Shown: one piece after another, positions 36,575-50,639 of the stretch
Layout of the letters: every line of letters starts with the position of its first letter
Numbering within the stretch: the stretch's first letter is position 1
Assembly: GCF_031877795.1 (NCBI RefSeq)
Contig: NC_133931.1
Coordinates: 131,106,621 to 131,170,620, forward strand
Length of the DNA: 64,000 bases
Direction of reading: 5' to 3'
Origin: Strix aluco
Taxonomy: Eukaryota; Chordata; Aves; Strigiformes; Strigidae
Made by a program: the position numbers and the translations under genes
Notes under the pieces: generated by a model
What the model was told of the DNA's origin: nothing
The model's input: the letters and a program-made list of their open reading frames with translations, nothing else
Databases searched by the model: none

Positions 36575-36599
36575 GGGGAAAAAAAAAAAAAAAAAAAAA
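36575..36599. repeat. Homopolymer tract (G)n(A)n
   Basis: A run of G followed by a run of about 20 A. It is possibly a retroposon tail, but no element body is evident beside it. Confidence 0.7.
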
Positions 36600-36639
36600 G
36601 ACAGAAATAGCATTACAAACAAGAGTCATATTTTCCCGT

Positions 36640-36960
36640 TCTCATCTTTCTATCACCCGACGCTGCAGCCGCAGAAGCTGTCGAGCTGCCGAAGGCTCCC
36701 GGCAGGGCCAAAATAGCCAAAGTAGGTGAAAGGTTGTGGAGCAGCACACAAACAGGCTGGCGTGCCCAGCCCTGGCGACGGGTCAGTGAGGGAAAGGTCC
36801 TGCAGCTGTTCTGGTGGTTGCGCAATCTCCCCCGCCTGCTCATAGTTTGCAAAAGTCAAGAGTACAGTATCTGGATCGTTTTACTGCCGGAGCTGAAGCC
36901 GGCCAGCCGCCTGCTTGGAGCTGTAAACACCAGGGTAGGCATGGCAACCCAGCAGCCCTG
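36640..36960. promoter_or_regulatory. Candidate distal PDK4 enhancer
   Basis: A CpG-enriched 0.3-kb block about 4 kb upstream of PDK4. It contains a DR1-like AGGTGA-A-AGGTTG (36,724-36,736), a perfect C/EBP-type palindrome TTGCGCAA (36,818-36,825), a FOXO-type GTAAACA (36,923-36,929) and a near-CArG CCAAAATAGC. PPAR, C/EBP and FOXO are established PDK4 regulators. Function here is inference. Confidence 0.35.
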
Positions 36961-36964
36961 AACA

Positions 36965-39900
36965 GGAGGCACCCTTTTTCCTCATTCCCTGCTTTTGTTA
37001 TCCACGTCTGAAACTGTGTTAACTGCTTTAAAATCGGGGAAAAGGAGAATGGATCACGTTTCAAAACTACTTTTTCTAGAAGTAGCAAGAGGCTTGGACG
37101 AGATTAACTGTCGCTGTTTCAAACCAGGAGAGCAGAGATAGCAGAGAGGGAGAAAACTGCTTTGGGGCGTAGCTGTACCCTTCAGAAAGCAAGCTAGGAC
37201 TCAAACTGTGATAAAATATCACTCAAAAGTGTTTATCTTGAAAAGCTTGTCACTAGAGCATGTTGAATTCAGGAGGCTGCTTACTATGTAGAATAGTAAT
37301 CTTCGCTAAGTACACCCTGGCAGAGGAAATAGAGGTGAACTCTCAGTGTGGGCTGGCACTGATCTAAAGTATATAGCTAGACAAAAAAATGTCCTTTTTC
37401 AGCCTCAGCTGGCTACCGTAGCAGGTCTTGTAGAAGAGCATGTGGCATCCTTTGGGAGCTGCTGATGCGGAGGAAAAAAAAAGAGGAAAGGTATGATCAG
37501 GACAGCTGCCACTCTGGGCCATGGCTGCCTTTACTGTGAACAGTCCTGCTCTGGAGAAGGAGCACCCGGGAAAAGGTGGGCAACTTGTGATAAGTCGGAA
37601 AAAAAGTGAATGTTACCAAAATAATACAACTTTTAAGGCCTAAATATGTTTCAGCAGAATCAGAAAACAGTTACATTTTTCTGTAGGAATATGGGAAGGG
37701 AGTTAGTGGAACAAGATGGATCAATTAAAAAGTTTTGGATTAGATATCTTAAGAAACACCTCACCCTGAGAAGAAGGAGCTCTAGCTTTACCTGTAACCC
37801 TTACACAAGTCACGGGCTTTGAACTGGTACACATACTGCTTTTCTTTTTCAGTGTGGACCACACTGGGTGAAGATGAGATGTTTTTACTAACTCTTATAT
37901 CAGCTGCACTTGATACTGTTGGCTGTAGCAGAACACTTGGGAAAGTGGATGTGATGTCTTGAGTTTCTGCTCAGAATGATAGCCTTGAACTGTTACGCCA
38001 AGTTAATTTGTCTGAGGCTGATTTTAGAAAGCATTCTGGTTTCCCAGTTGTTCCCTCAGTATTTCTTTCATCAGATCTGGAAGAATTTATTTTCTTTTCG
38101 TGTCCAACATCATAGAAACTTGAATGAGAAATTTCGCCTGGGAAATACTAAGCCAAGACAAGAGCCATCATCTAGGAGAGGACTTGCTATGATGTTATCC
38201 AGTCACTCTTTCAAAAGAGATGTGGAGTTTATGGTATCACTGGAATGCCGCTTCCCCCTCGTGTTTCGGGTTACCCAAGGGAAGTTTGTTTCCTGTTTGC
38301 AGCGTTGTGACTATTATTACTGAAGTGTGAACTCACAGATATTAATAAGTTGATCTCATAAAGACGGAGTTTCCGTAAGGTACTCTACAGAAGATATCCA
38401 CACTATGGGAGCTTTCTGATTTGATGAAATGTATAACCACAGACTAAGCCACAATAGCTGCAGTTAAATATGAAAATGAAGCTTGTGTATTAAAATAGTC
38501 CTGATAAAGAACCAGTACAATAAAAAATGTTGCACTGCACAATTAAAATTGTTTGCCATTGAGTCTGAATAAGTAAAACAATATGTTTGTGTCATATGAC
38601 TAACAGGTATCTAATTATGGGTAAATCATCGATGCAACATTGCTGGAACATTAAGAACAGCCTAAACAAGGGAAGCTTTCTATTAATTGTGAAACCATTT
38701 TAATCTAGTGGTATACTAGACTCTAGCAAAATACAGAGTTTCACTATGCAGTATTAGTATGTTTTCTTTTTACTGTAATTCTTTTAATATTCTTTATTAC
38801 TCTACCCACATTGTGGGAATTACGAATTGGTGGTTAGCAAAATGTAAACTGACCTTTAGGTTAGAAGAATGATTCTGGATAAATGAGGCAACATTATGGA
38901 ACACCATGTTGCCAGCATGAGAAGCAGCAGGTGGGAACACCACCTGCAGAGAGCATGGTGAGCGTGTGAGCAGTAAACAGACAAAATCTGAAAGTCAGTA
39001 GGATGTAGAAGTAGAAATGAAACTATGTAAAAAATTGATAATATATTGGGAGCTTGCATACAGTGCAGCGGCATTTGCTCTTGGCAATGCTCCCCCTCCA
39101 ACAAACTTGAGTGAGTTTGTCATTATTCAGCGTGTCTCCCCGATCCCGGCAGGTCCGAGATCAATACACATTGTCATTTTCAAATTAATTTTTCAATGTC
39201 ATGCTCATCTGATAATCCCTGAACTGAAAAATAAAATCATCAGAGCTATGGTCATACTTGGTTTCCAAGATTTCAGTCTACCTAAAGTGACATAAAATCC
39301 CACACTAGTTCAATATTTATTCATTTCACTCGTTGAAATTGCACGAATATTCTAAATGAACTGTGATGGTTATATTTATATGCAGGCATTCATGTTATAT
39401 GGAGGCATTCACAAACATATATTTTATTTAGTTTCTACATGGGAAAAGACCTCTAGACATTCAAAAATACTGAGTGAAGAAAGTAGAGTTTTAACTGACA
39501 TATTTACCTGTTTTTAAAAAGCTCAAAATGTGTGCAAATACAAATCTTGATTCTGTACTATCTGGGGCATAATACCTGAGTACAAATAACCAGCAATATA
39601 TTTGCAGATATTGGTTTCTCAAAGCTGCCTTTGAAAGAAAATATTTTAACATACTAACAGTAGGATACTGTCTGTGAAAGAGAGATGAAAAATGTCTTCA
39701 TCTCTTGTGAGAGCAGTGGAATTGTAAATATAGATGGGAAAAGTTATGTTATTAAAAAGATAGATTTTTCACTGCACAAAAGTAGATTAATTGAAATGTG
39801 TAAGATCTCTGTTTACACCTGTTAGGAAGATCAAGCAATAAATCTACTATAAACCACCAGAAGATACTCTAGCCAAGAGAAAACTTGGTAACCACCACAA

Positions 39901-42900
39901 GAGACCTTGCTAGCTTTCAGCGAGCGCTGAGAGGGAGGGCAGTACTTTCCCCTGGGGTAGCTGCTGGATCACTGGTTTTCTCTCTGCTTTCCATTCCAGA
40001 TATGCTTTGTGGAAGCCTGAGAAACTGTTCCTTATTAACAACTCCTACATGCTGAAGCTTAAGAAACAGGGATAAGGAAGTTATCAAAGAAGCAACCTGG
40101 AATTCAGAAATGCATATGTAGTTCCAGGATAATAATTTGAGTGAGATACTTAAACTGATACTGCATGGGTGTTGCTACACTGAAGTGAATGGGTATATCT
40201 GTATTCACTTTTGTGGGTATTTTGGGCTGTCTTACAGCATGCACATCAAGTGATGTATATACTAATCTCCTCTCATATATGGAAACACAGAGTCTTTAAA
40301 TTGTAAGCATTTAAGTTAAAAAGTCAAATCAAATCGATGTCAAGAACCCTAGTTGGGATGTAATTTTTACTGAAAATGACCTTCTTTAAGGCCTGGGGAA
40401 AAATCAGAGATTTTGTAAAAGTGGACTAATAAAGATATTTCTATCACATTTCCCATTTAAAAATCTTACTAAAACCTTAATTACATTTTTGACTCTTTTT
40501 GTGTAATACAGTAAATGGATATGGTATCTGCCCTTTCCATGAGAAAGACTCAAAGGAGTGGTGGACTGCATTTTGAAAAGCAGTCTGTAATTTTGTGTGA
40601 TCAGTTTTGGCTGCTTAATAAAGGCTATGAGACCCTGCAGCTCTGAGGGACTTCAGTCAGAGTTATGAACCCATATCACCTTGAAAAATTAGGTGTTGGG
40701 TCTGACCAACATCCTGAATTTAATTGTACTGTTGAAGATGTGGGGTAAATTTCCACCCCAAGTCACTCAAAGAGACCAATTACAGCATTTTGACTCCCAG
40801 AATTTTCTCTTTCAAATCAAAAGGGGGTGTGTGCGCTGTTTAACCATTCCTGGAGAAATCTATCTAAAATTGTACTTTTGAAACATCCAGATAATTCTAG
40901 CCCTTTACAGTCAGTTCATGTTTCAAGTCTTGTGCCAAATACTTGAATGCCTTGGAGTAGAGAAGACTCAGAGGAAACACATAAAATTATATAGGAAAGG
41001 CACCAATTCACTCTTGCTGAGCAGTAATTTGGTTCGGTTTAGTAACCTGTGAAGTGGTTCACTAAAATGATGAACTTTAAGGAAACTGTAAAGAGTGTGA
41101 TTATTGATATCCGCTGTAGGTGACCTTTATGTGCTGAAAAGATCATGAGGTAGTCAAGACAAAAAAATTACAACCTCCTTTTCTTCTTCTCTCTAATGGT
41201 CTGAAATTGAAAAATTGGATCTATTGAACCCCAGTTAAAGTTAGGACAGCCAAATAAAACAAGGCTACAACCTGCAACTTGCAGTTTTCCAAGTATGTTA
41301 TTTATATACCTTAGAGACTAAATGCTCCTGCTCAAGGGAGTCATGACTCACCACCGTCATCTGAACATAAATCACTTCAGGTTATTTCCATCCATTCACC
41401 ACCTCTTCCATTAACTTTCCCCTCTGTGGTAAAGAAACACATTCCAACATTTCAGAGGAACAGATAAAGGCACAAATGCAGATCATCCAAAGCTTTTTCT
41501 ACTGATTCTTTTTTCAGTGCTGTGATAAAGGCTGTGTGCCTTGCTGTCTTCCTCACTTCTGAGTGTCTTTCTGGCTGCCCTTTGTTAGCTGTTTGTGTTA
41601 CTATAATCTAAACTCCTGTCAGCATTATCAAATTTATACTGATATTGATCAGCTTGCAGAATATGGTTAATGCTTTAGAATCATAGTTCCTGGCATTACA
41701 TCAAAATATAGCAGGTCACATTTCAATGCATAAGCTATGCAGGTGACATTTTAACTCTCCTTAGGAGCATCTCTCACAGTTGTAGAGAGTCAGCATGCCG
41801 ATTACCTCAGCATTCTGAGGGTGGCATTTTAAGTCTCACTCCTCATCTTGATAAGGGACCAAAACTGCAGTGGCATGCCATTGGGTATGTCCCATGACAC
41901 AGACATTGCCTGGGTGTGCTAGATGCTGGCAAATGCTGAAGGGGACCCAGGCCAGAGCCAGAAAAGCATTGCTTTCCTTGATGTAAATAGCCTCTAAGAA
42001 TTCCCTCATAATCACATCAGTTGAGTTATTTTTTCCTCAGTTCCCTTTAGAAAGGGACCCTGTCTGGTCCTGTCCTATCCTACTGTTTTCATTTTAGTAA
42101 ATGTGTTTTCCAGAAGTACACTGAGCAATGTGACTAGTGTTTGAAATACATAATTGACTTCTTCTTCTGTTTTTTTCCATTAGGAAAGCTATTAATGTTT
42201 GAATTTTTTAAAAATTAATTTTATGTCTGATGCACTGTTTACAGCATGGTCAAAAGGATGCGTTTCCTAATTCTAGAAGTACATGGACTGTCTGATCCCA
42301 ACTGCTGCATGTATTTGCTACATAGCCTTGATTTGGCCTAAGAGAAAGTTTTCATTCTTACAGAACAGATTTATTCTTGTGTTATGACTGGGAAACTGGG
42401 CTGTCACCAGCAGTGTTCAACCCAGACTTTCAAAAGCTTTTTAAAATATTTGGGGATCTGATAGCTGTGTGTCTGAAAATAGGTTAAGGAGAAGTTGTTT
42501 ACTGGAATGGACAGGCTTGCTGTGCTCACTAACTACAGCATTGCTGAAGAGCTTGTTGTGATGTTCTGTACTCATCAGAGTTCAGATAACAACTGATGAG
42601 TTCATGTATGAGTAAAGCGGACGATTTTCAGCAGGGTGGTATGAAATCTTCTTGCCAGCTGCAAATAGTATTAAGTATTATGCATAGTTATTGCAATGTG
42701 AGATCTTAGAGGGGATCACTGGGACATCCTTGAAATGATGGGTTAACTTCTTAGCAGGAGGGAAGTTGTGTATGTGTTATTTCCAGTTACTGGATAGTGT
42801 GTGAATGACTGTGAATGAAGTCCTAATCCAATGTCCACTGCACTCAGTTAAATGTTTCCAGCCATTTCATCTGTAGTCTTCAGTGCGAACTAGATCAAAC

Positions 42901-45900
42901 CTCTGTAAGATAGGAGAGGGCAAAATGCCCACTGAAAAGAAAAAGTCAGTTTTAGGCTTAATATTTTAAATTTTTGAAAACTTTCAGAAAAGTATTTTGG
43001 AGTCTGATTTGCCCCTTGTTCAGCTTCATACATTGCACATAGATTTATTTTGTGAGTTGAAAATTTTTTTCTTAGGACTGTCTAACTTGAAAACAGCAAC
43101 CTAGGCCACCTTTACACCAAGGAAAAATAAAACAGACATTCATATTCTAGTTTTGAAATAATTTTCTCTGCATGCTTTGTTCTTTCTGGCTAAAAGAAGC
43201 AATACCTTTGTTTTAAAAATGCTGTGACGATGTCATGTCCATCATTGGTCATGGGCTGTCAGAGGAAAGAAGCACAGGATGTCTGAATGGAGAGAGACCA
43301 GCAGGGAGATCTGGTGCCAGGAACCAGGGGGCAGGAGAGGAGGATGAACTGATGATTCCCCCTGTGAGCACCAACATGATTCCCCGTGTGACCACCTGTG
43401 TGCCCTCTGAGCTCAGGAGGGAAGTGGGGGACACCTAATCTTGGAACTGCTGAATGACACAGCCATTTTACCTGTCTCTTCTCCAGATGTCCTGTACTTA
43501 GTAAGAAAATATTAGAAAGGTAGGATGGAGCTCTGCATGGAAATCTGTAGCACACTGTATGTTGCTTTACGCAGGATCTCAGTGAAGAGAGCCTCCTTCT
43601 TACTTTCAGTCAGCTGCTGGGGCCATGGCCACTGCGTTCTGTTAGATAGCTCTTGTGAGCTTCCCAGACTACACATGCATGACAGGTTAGACAGCTTCAG
43701 TAAGCCGTCCCAGTTGTGTCCATACAATATAGACTCCTTCTAGGACAGATAGCCCATATATGGTCTATCAAGGCCTTTTTAGGATTCATACCACTATAAT
43801 ATAAAGGACTCTGATTAGCTGTTGCTATTACGCTTCAGCACCTCATAGCTAATGACTGAGAAGAGATGGTCTTGCTGGGGTTTTTTGGTATTGGGGAGGG
43901 ATAAGAACTGGAAGCGAAAGTGGATTTAAGGCCCATACTCAAAATAAGACTAGTCAGAATACGAGACACAGATTATAAATGCTGCACACACACCTAGCAA
44001 GGCATGCAAGCCTCCTCCCTTGTTCAGGTCAAAACATCTTTACTTCCCTTACTCCCTTGGACTTTGGATAGAGACTCTTGCTGTAAGCATGAACAATGTT
44101 TTTTTCCCATGACTCACTGATGTATGGATGTTTAGAAAACTTCCTAGACATTTTACAGGTGTAACTCTGTTGCTTGCATTACCTTAAATTCTAAAACTGG
44201 GTACTCAGCAGGGAATCAGATGCAGGCTACCTCAATCCAAACAGTAAGATTTAGTGAAACATGGGCAAAAGTCCTTATGGCCCTTCAAAGAATTCTGTAA
44301 ATTATATGTCCTATAGCAACAGTATAGCTCTAAGCTAAACAAAATTCTTTGAAAGTTTTTCACACCCTACTCTGGGCTTTTGTGTTAGCCCCTAAATCAA
44401 GACTGTGAGCTTTCTGCTCAGTTAGTCAACATCTGGAGAGAACAGCCCAAAATTACCATTTGCTGCTGCCTGCAGACATCCAATCTGAAGGTCCAAGTCG
44501 GTGAAGGCATCTCTCATTGTAGAATGGTATCCAAAGTGATCAGAAGCTGAAGGTTTTTTAGAAGAAGGAGACTGAGCAGATTGTCACAAAAGATAACACT
44601 GGAAGATGGCTTGACTGCCTCTTTAAGAACATTAGAGGAGAGGGCAGAAACATAGCTGACCCCCTCTTTGTGTTGGCTTAGGAATGGTCCCTGGGATATT
44701 ATGAGAGTTGGTGTCCATAGAGGCCAATGCCCACGCCTTGAGTTTTGCTTGAGGCTTGCCACATCTATGCACCTCTGAGTAAGGTAGGGAATATGGTTAA
44801 TCTGGGGAAGAGGAGAAGATGCCAAAATGGAAAACCTCATGCCTTATCCTTTAGGGAAGTTGTTTTTCAGTCAGCTGCACAGAGATGCTTACTATGCAGG
44901 GATGGGAGAGCTCTGCATAGGCATGACTGCAGTAAGAGCTGGGCTTAGAAGGTGCTGGAGGCATGTTTTTGTATGAACCCCTGTGTCAGGGACTTTGCAG
45001 ACTGGGGTGGGGTTGGACTGAGTGTGCAAGGCTGGTGGGTCTCAGGTGGACACTAAACCCTCAGTCCCAACTCTCACTGCCCATGGGCAGTGTTCAGCAC
45101 TGTGCTCAGAGCCAATATCCTATGCTTTATACTGGTGGGGATAGCGGTGTTAGAATTAGGGTAGAGCTACAGTTAGGGAAAGGAAGAATGAAAGGAAAAT
45201 TGAAAGAACCTAGATACCGTCATGTCCTGTGTGATCTGCATGGTCATGGACAGGTCTGGTGTTGATAGTGCACTTAGACAACATTTGCATTTATGTACTC
45301 AGGTCATGTATTTCCTTGTGGGCACTAGTCACTTAGCTATTCTTACTTTAAGGATTACTTCAGATGTATGTTTAGGGAATGAAAGAAACCCAGAGTGGTT
45401 TTGTACCACCTATATAATTTAGAGTTCAGATGAAGGTTGGTATCAATACAGGACAATGTTTTATGATTAAGTGGAAACTTTAGTCACAAAGTATGTTGGA
45501 GGCAATGTTTGGATTCAGAATGGGATTATGAATGGCAACCATTATGGAAAACAAAGGGCTTCTCTCTAATTTCCACCTTCACACAAGTATCAGTGAGGTG
45601 GCATCTTCTTTATGATGGCTTGAGTATGAAGCAACATGAAACACTTCAGCTCCATTTCTCCCAACTTTTTTGACTTCAAAACCTGTCAACAATGTATTTA
45701 ATATATTGAGACTTCTGTGGGTGACACTGCCAAAAAAAAGCCCCATCTTGGGATTGATTTTTGATGTAGGCCTGTATCAACCTGTCTTAATGGGAATTTA
45801 GAGTCCTGAAAATCAATCCACAGAGTGGGCTGTTTTGGGGAAGGCTCTGATGACAGCAAAGAGTCTTCTGGAAGGGTAGTTAGTAAAGAGCCTTCAGTGA

Positions 45901-48900
45901 AAGAACCCTGATCCAATAGCCCTGAAATCATGCCAGCTGGTGGAGGGTGGCAGGATAATTGCAAAGTTCATCATTTGCACACTCCATGTCATGCATCTTC
46001 CTTCTTCTCTCCCCATGTCTGTGGTCTGTTATACAACTTTTCAGAGCCAGCAGCCCATGATCCAGATTTAGTTGATGAAGTGCAGCAAGTTCTGTTCTGA
46101 GGAGCATCTTATAATTCTTCCAGGCATAAAGTTAGCACTGACACCTGTTGTGTGGTCCCAGGTATTGCCTAGCTTTTTGGGTCAAGTCTTTCATTAAATC
46201 ACAATTTGTAGTTCCAAGGTGGAAGGGAGGGGGAGAACTTTAATGTCAAGGACTGGCTGACATAAAAGTCATTTTACTACTCACATTGCTAAGATCATTA
46301 AATACAGGGGAAAATAAAGAATGTTGGCTTGTAGCACTGAATTGATCAGCTCCATCAGCTCTTCCAGAGCTTGCTGCTACAGCATATCTTTTGGAGATGT
46401 TGCCTGCTTATTCTACTTACTTTCACTGATTGCTTGAGCGCATACTTTCCAAATTTTTCCTTTCATAATGATCATCCAGTTCATTATTACAGAGAAGCTT
46501 CTACAAATATTATTACAAAGCTGACAGCCTGCTTTGAAAATGGTGGAATTGTCTCAGAAAATAACATGTCTATGAAACAAGTTCTCTGATAAACCCATAT
46601 TGACAATATATGAATTGCGCATATTGAGAATAATTTCTGGTAGCAAACAGGGGGATGAAAGGGGTGTACCTGTGGGTTCCATTTCTGTTTAAATGTTGGA
46701 GAGAAAGAAGGGAGAATGCCTGAGAAAAGAAAGTGAATGGCAGAGAGGAAATAATTGAGTGGAAGACAGAAAATGGAAGGAAGAAGTGGAAGTAGATTCC
46801 GTGATGTGTTCTTCCTTGCATCTTTTGTTTTTGTTTAACTTCCCTTATCATTTTACCTTATTCCACCTTTTTCTTTTCTCTGTCATCCTTCACTATCAGT
46901 GACCTCAACATTCTCTTGGTATAATCATTTCTGTAAATTGCAGAATTCAGGTCTAGTGAGCGAGGTCTTTTTGAATACTACGAATCCTAAATTCAAAGCT
47001 TTCTAGAGCTTAAGAAGTATTTCATTTGTTTTATTTTCTGTTTCTCTTGCTAGAAAAGATTCAGTTTAAAAAAAAAGTAAAAGTGATTTTTATTTTTGTT
47101 CATTTTCCTGTCTACTTACAAAATATCTCTAGAACATCAGGGAACCTTATTTTAAAATGCTTTTTTATAATGTTTGTTTCACTTCATTCTGCAAAGAATA
47201 CTTGGTTGTCTTGTGGTGAAGCATATTTTGTGGTCTCCCCTGTCTGTAGTTTTGAAACAAAAATTATCTATGATGTGGAAGGTTGTCTGAATAGATGCTG
47301 CTGGGTCTGAGTGATAATGTAACCTCCAGGGTGAGACAGTGCTGCCACCTATGTTCATTCATTCTCCAACAGTTCCAGACTTTTTCTGAACCTTGACTCA
47401 GAGAAATTTTCCCATCACCTAGTAGAGTAGTGTTACAGTCAGTGAAAGGCAAAAAAAAAAGTTCTGCTTTGGAAGCAAAAGAAAAGTCTCCATATGCAAA
47501 CTGTTTGTCTGGCTAGTAACCCAAATAGAGGGGCTAGTTTACCAGCCTGATGTTTCCAGGAAGTACTAGTGTTTCATACCCGTGACTACCAGCCTGCTTG
47601 ATCATGACTTTCACAGAAAGTTGAAAGAATGTTAATGATTTAGTCCTTTTTTCCCAAACATTATCTATTTTATTAAGTACTTAGTAATGTTTCACTATAC
47701 TTCACCTCTACAAAACACGCAAACCAGTCAACCATAAACAAGCAAACCCAACACATCAACACAAAAATCTCTGCATCATTTATGTGTTGATTGTGGCTGA
47801 TCTTTCTGTTGTGTCATATTCTTCTGATGGACAGGGAAAAAAAACTGTCCTTCTGATCTAGAATCCTTCTGATTAAAAATTTTTGTGGAGGGAAACGAAG
47901 TGACTTATCTTCATAAGTGATGTCAGATTTGAACTGCCTGGGTAAAAACTAGATTTTTGATAATTGTTACAAAATAAATTGATAAGCTTCATTATATGAA
48001 TATCATATCATGTAACATAACAGGCAACACCTAGAAGAGTAATGTCAAAAACAAATGATAAAGTTTGAGCTACTATGGCTTATGAGCAATCTTTGATGTA
48101 ACAGTATGGTTTCTCCAGTTCAGCTTCAGTTCTGCTAATAAGTACCATTGTTCTGTGAACAGTAAGATTTTTGAGGATATCAATTTTCCATGAGTATAAA
48201 CTCACATAACTTCTTTTCCTTGACAGAATGCTGGTGAGAACTGACCCTAGTTCTGCAAGGAACTTCAGTGCAATTCTGCACTAAGGATATTAAATGGGTA
48301 GGACAATGAACAAGGTAATATATTATTATCATCTAGTTTCCAAGCAAACAGGCTGTGAGCATTTGAACTAAGTCTAGACACCATTAGAGCCTGGATTACA
48401 TCTGCTGTATGACATAAAACCAAAGCTACTATCTCACATAAATGGAAATTATTTAGTTTATAAAGGTATTAAAGAGGTATAAACATAGCTCAGACAAACT
48501 AGTTTCTGTCAGAAGCATGGCAGTTGTAGGTGTTGATTCTTTAGAAATAGTCTATTGATGAAAACTAGGCAGCAATACAATGGCATGGCATTACTATTTT
48601 ACTCTGGGAGACAGTATTTAAATATCACCTTGCAAGTGAACACAATAAAATGAGAATTATTATTTACTATTCCATGGACCTCTCCCCCCTCCTTATGTCT
48701 GAATTCATTTAAGATGTGTTGTTTTCCTCATTCACAAAGTTTCAATGTTTCCATAACACATAAATCTTTTCCCACCTTGGAAAGAAGCAGTTCCTGATTC
48801 ATCTGCTTTTGTCTGAGAGCCTGGCATGCCTACATGTGACCAAGTATCCACATGCAGCATGAGTTGTGTTGTGGCTCTGAGCAGAGATGGTAAGGAAAAA

Positions 48901-50600
48901 TATGATATAGGTGTACAGAAATAGATTAGGATTCAAAACAAGTCGTTGTCAGGTCTAATCTAGGCTTCTGGTCAAGCTATACCTGTTTTCTCTTTAAACA
49001 CAGACAAATTCTTTAATATTTTGGGGAAAATGCTATAGAGTTGAAAATGGAAACTTCTATAGGAATTCAGGATTATTCTTCTGAAACTATTCCATACATT
49101 CCACTTTTCCATCTAAAATTTTCAAATCTGTGCCAGTTTGCACTAATTGGAAGTCTGTCCCTTTGTTTAAATCAATACCAGCTAGGAAATTTATGGGGAA
49201 TAGTATTGCCACTAAATCTCTGTGTACACTCCTTGTGCAAAAATGGAAGGAAATTATTTTAGAACTGACAAACACCTTTTATATGTCCAAGTTTCTGGGA
49301 GTGCAACTCAAAATATCTTAAATGGACATCTAATCCTTCTTTGAGAAAGTTGACTTCCAGACTTACACTGAGCAATCAGACACTACTGTATGTATCCCCA
49401 GTCTTTGGCACAGTGAAAATACCTGCTTGGGCAGCTGCTGCAAAACATAAAGGCTCATTCTTGCTGACCCAGAAAAACTAAGTTTCTGCTAAGTGCTTTT
49501 AACTAGAGTTTATTCCTGAAATGTGTAAGATCTTGATGTGCACTGTGCAAGCATGATTTATGTAGCTGTTAGAAGAAATGTATGTTGTACCCATTCTTGG
49601 TAAACAATCAGAGAGAAAATTTGGAATGTAGCAAACCCCCTAAGTTAATTGTATTCTAATAAATGAAGAAGAAAGATTTTGTAAAAAGAGTGTTATTTTG
49701 TCTAGAGAGCGAAAGGTTTTGAAATGGCCATTAGACGTTATTACAACAGATGATTGCTATGTTCTTCAAGACATCTCACCCCAGCAGGTTTCTGTGTCAG
49801 TGCATGATGTCATGACAGTTAACCCAGCCTAGGTTAGATGTTAGGTGTAGAACTGTCTGAGCTCAAGGCTGTTCCCTGCTGAGATCCTGAAATGTTTTCT
49901 TCTCATAATGCTGATCCTTTATTTTGCCTGGTTTCTCTCAGTCATACTTAAGACTCCTATTTACCATTTTTATTTTTATTTTTTTTCAATGCTTATAGAT
50001 GGTCGTTTGAGTGTCTTCTGGTGTTCACTAAAGAATCATTTTTTTAAAGTTTCTTTGAATCATGGTCACAGATTTCTGAGCAGAAATAACAAATTTTCAA
50101 GAAAAGTCTCCAGGCTGCTTTATCAGTCCCTTACTTTTGCTTTTTACATTCCTGCGCTGTGTCACCAGATATACAAAACCCATCCTAGTGTAGCATTATT
50201 ATATATGACAAACAGGCAGCCCTACAGGGTGTGGAAAGTCTGTAATTACTTTGGAGGTGACTTTATTGCAAATGCTAGAAAAAAAAATTCTTTTTCCTGA
50301 ACTTTTTGTCCACTGTTTTCCTTATTAGTTGCAAGCCAGCTCATGTTTCTGATGGTGGCAGTGATGGCCTAAAATGAAACAGGAATCTTGGCTACAGCAC
50401 ACATAATATTAAAAATATAGTAGAAAGGGTCCAGTCCCAAGTCCCAAGTCCAGTCCCCAGGCACAAAGAGATGACCCTCAGGTGACTTGGCAAAAGGAAT
50501 TTGGGATAGTCCTGTGGATCATGCACAGAGGACTGCCAAACCCATGGAAGTCAATTGATATCAGCAGGATAAAACACATTGCATAACAGATTCAGTATAC
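36965..50600. other. Intergenic, PDK4 upstream desert
   Basis: No gene recognised. The open frames are short, lack family motifs and have no consistent splice partners. A stretch at about 39,050-39,300 keeps more CpG than its surroundings and could be a conserved element. Confidence 0.45.
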
Positions 50601-50639
50601 AGCACAAATTTAGATAGTAATATCTACAAAATAATAATG

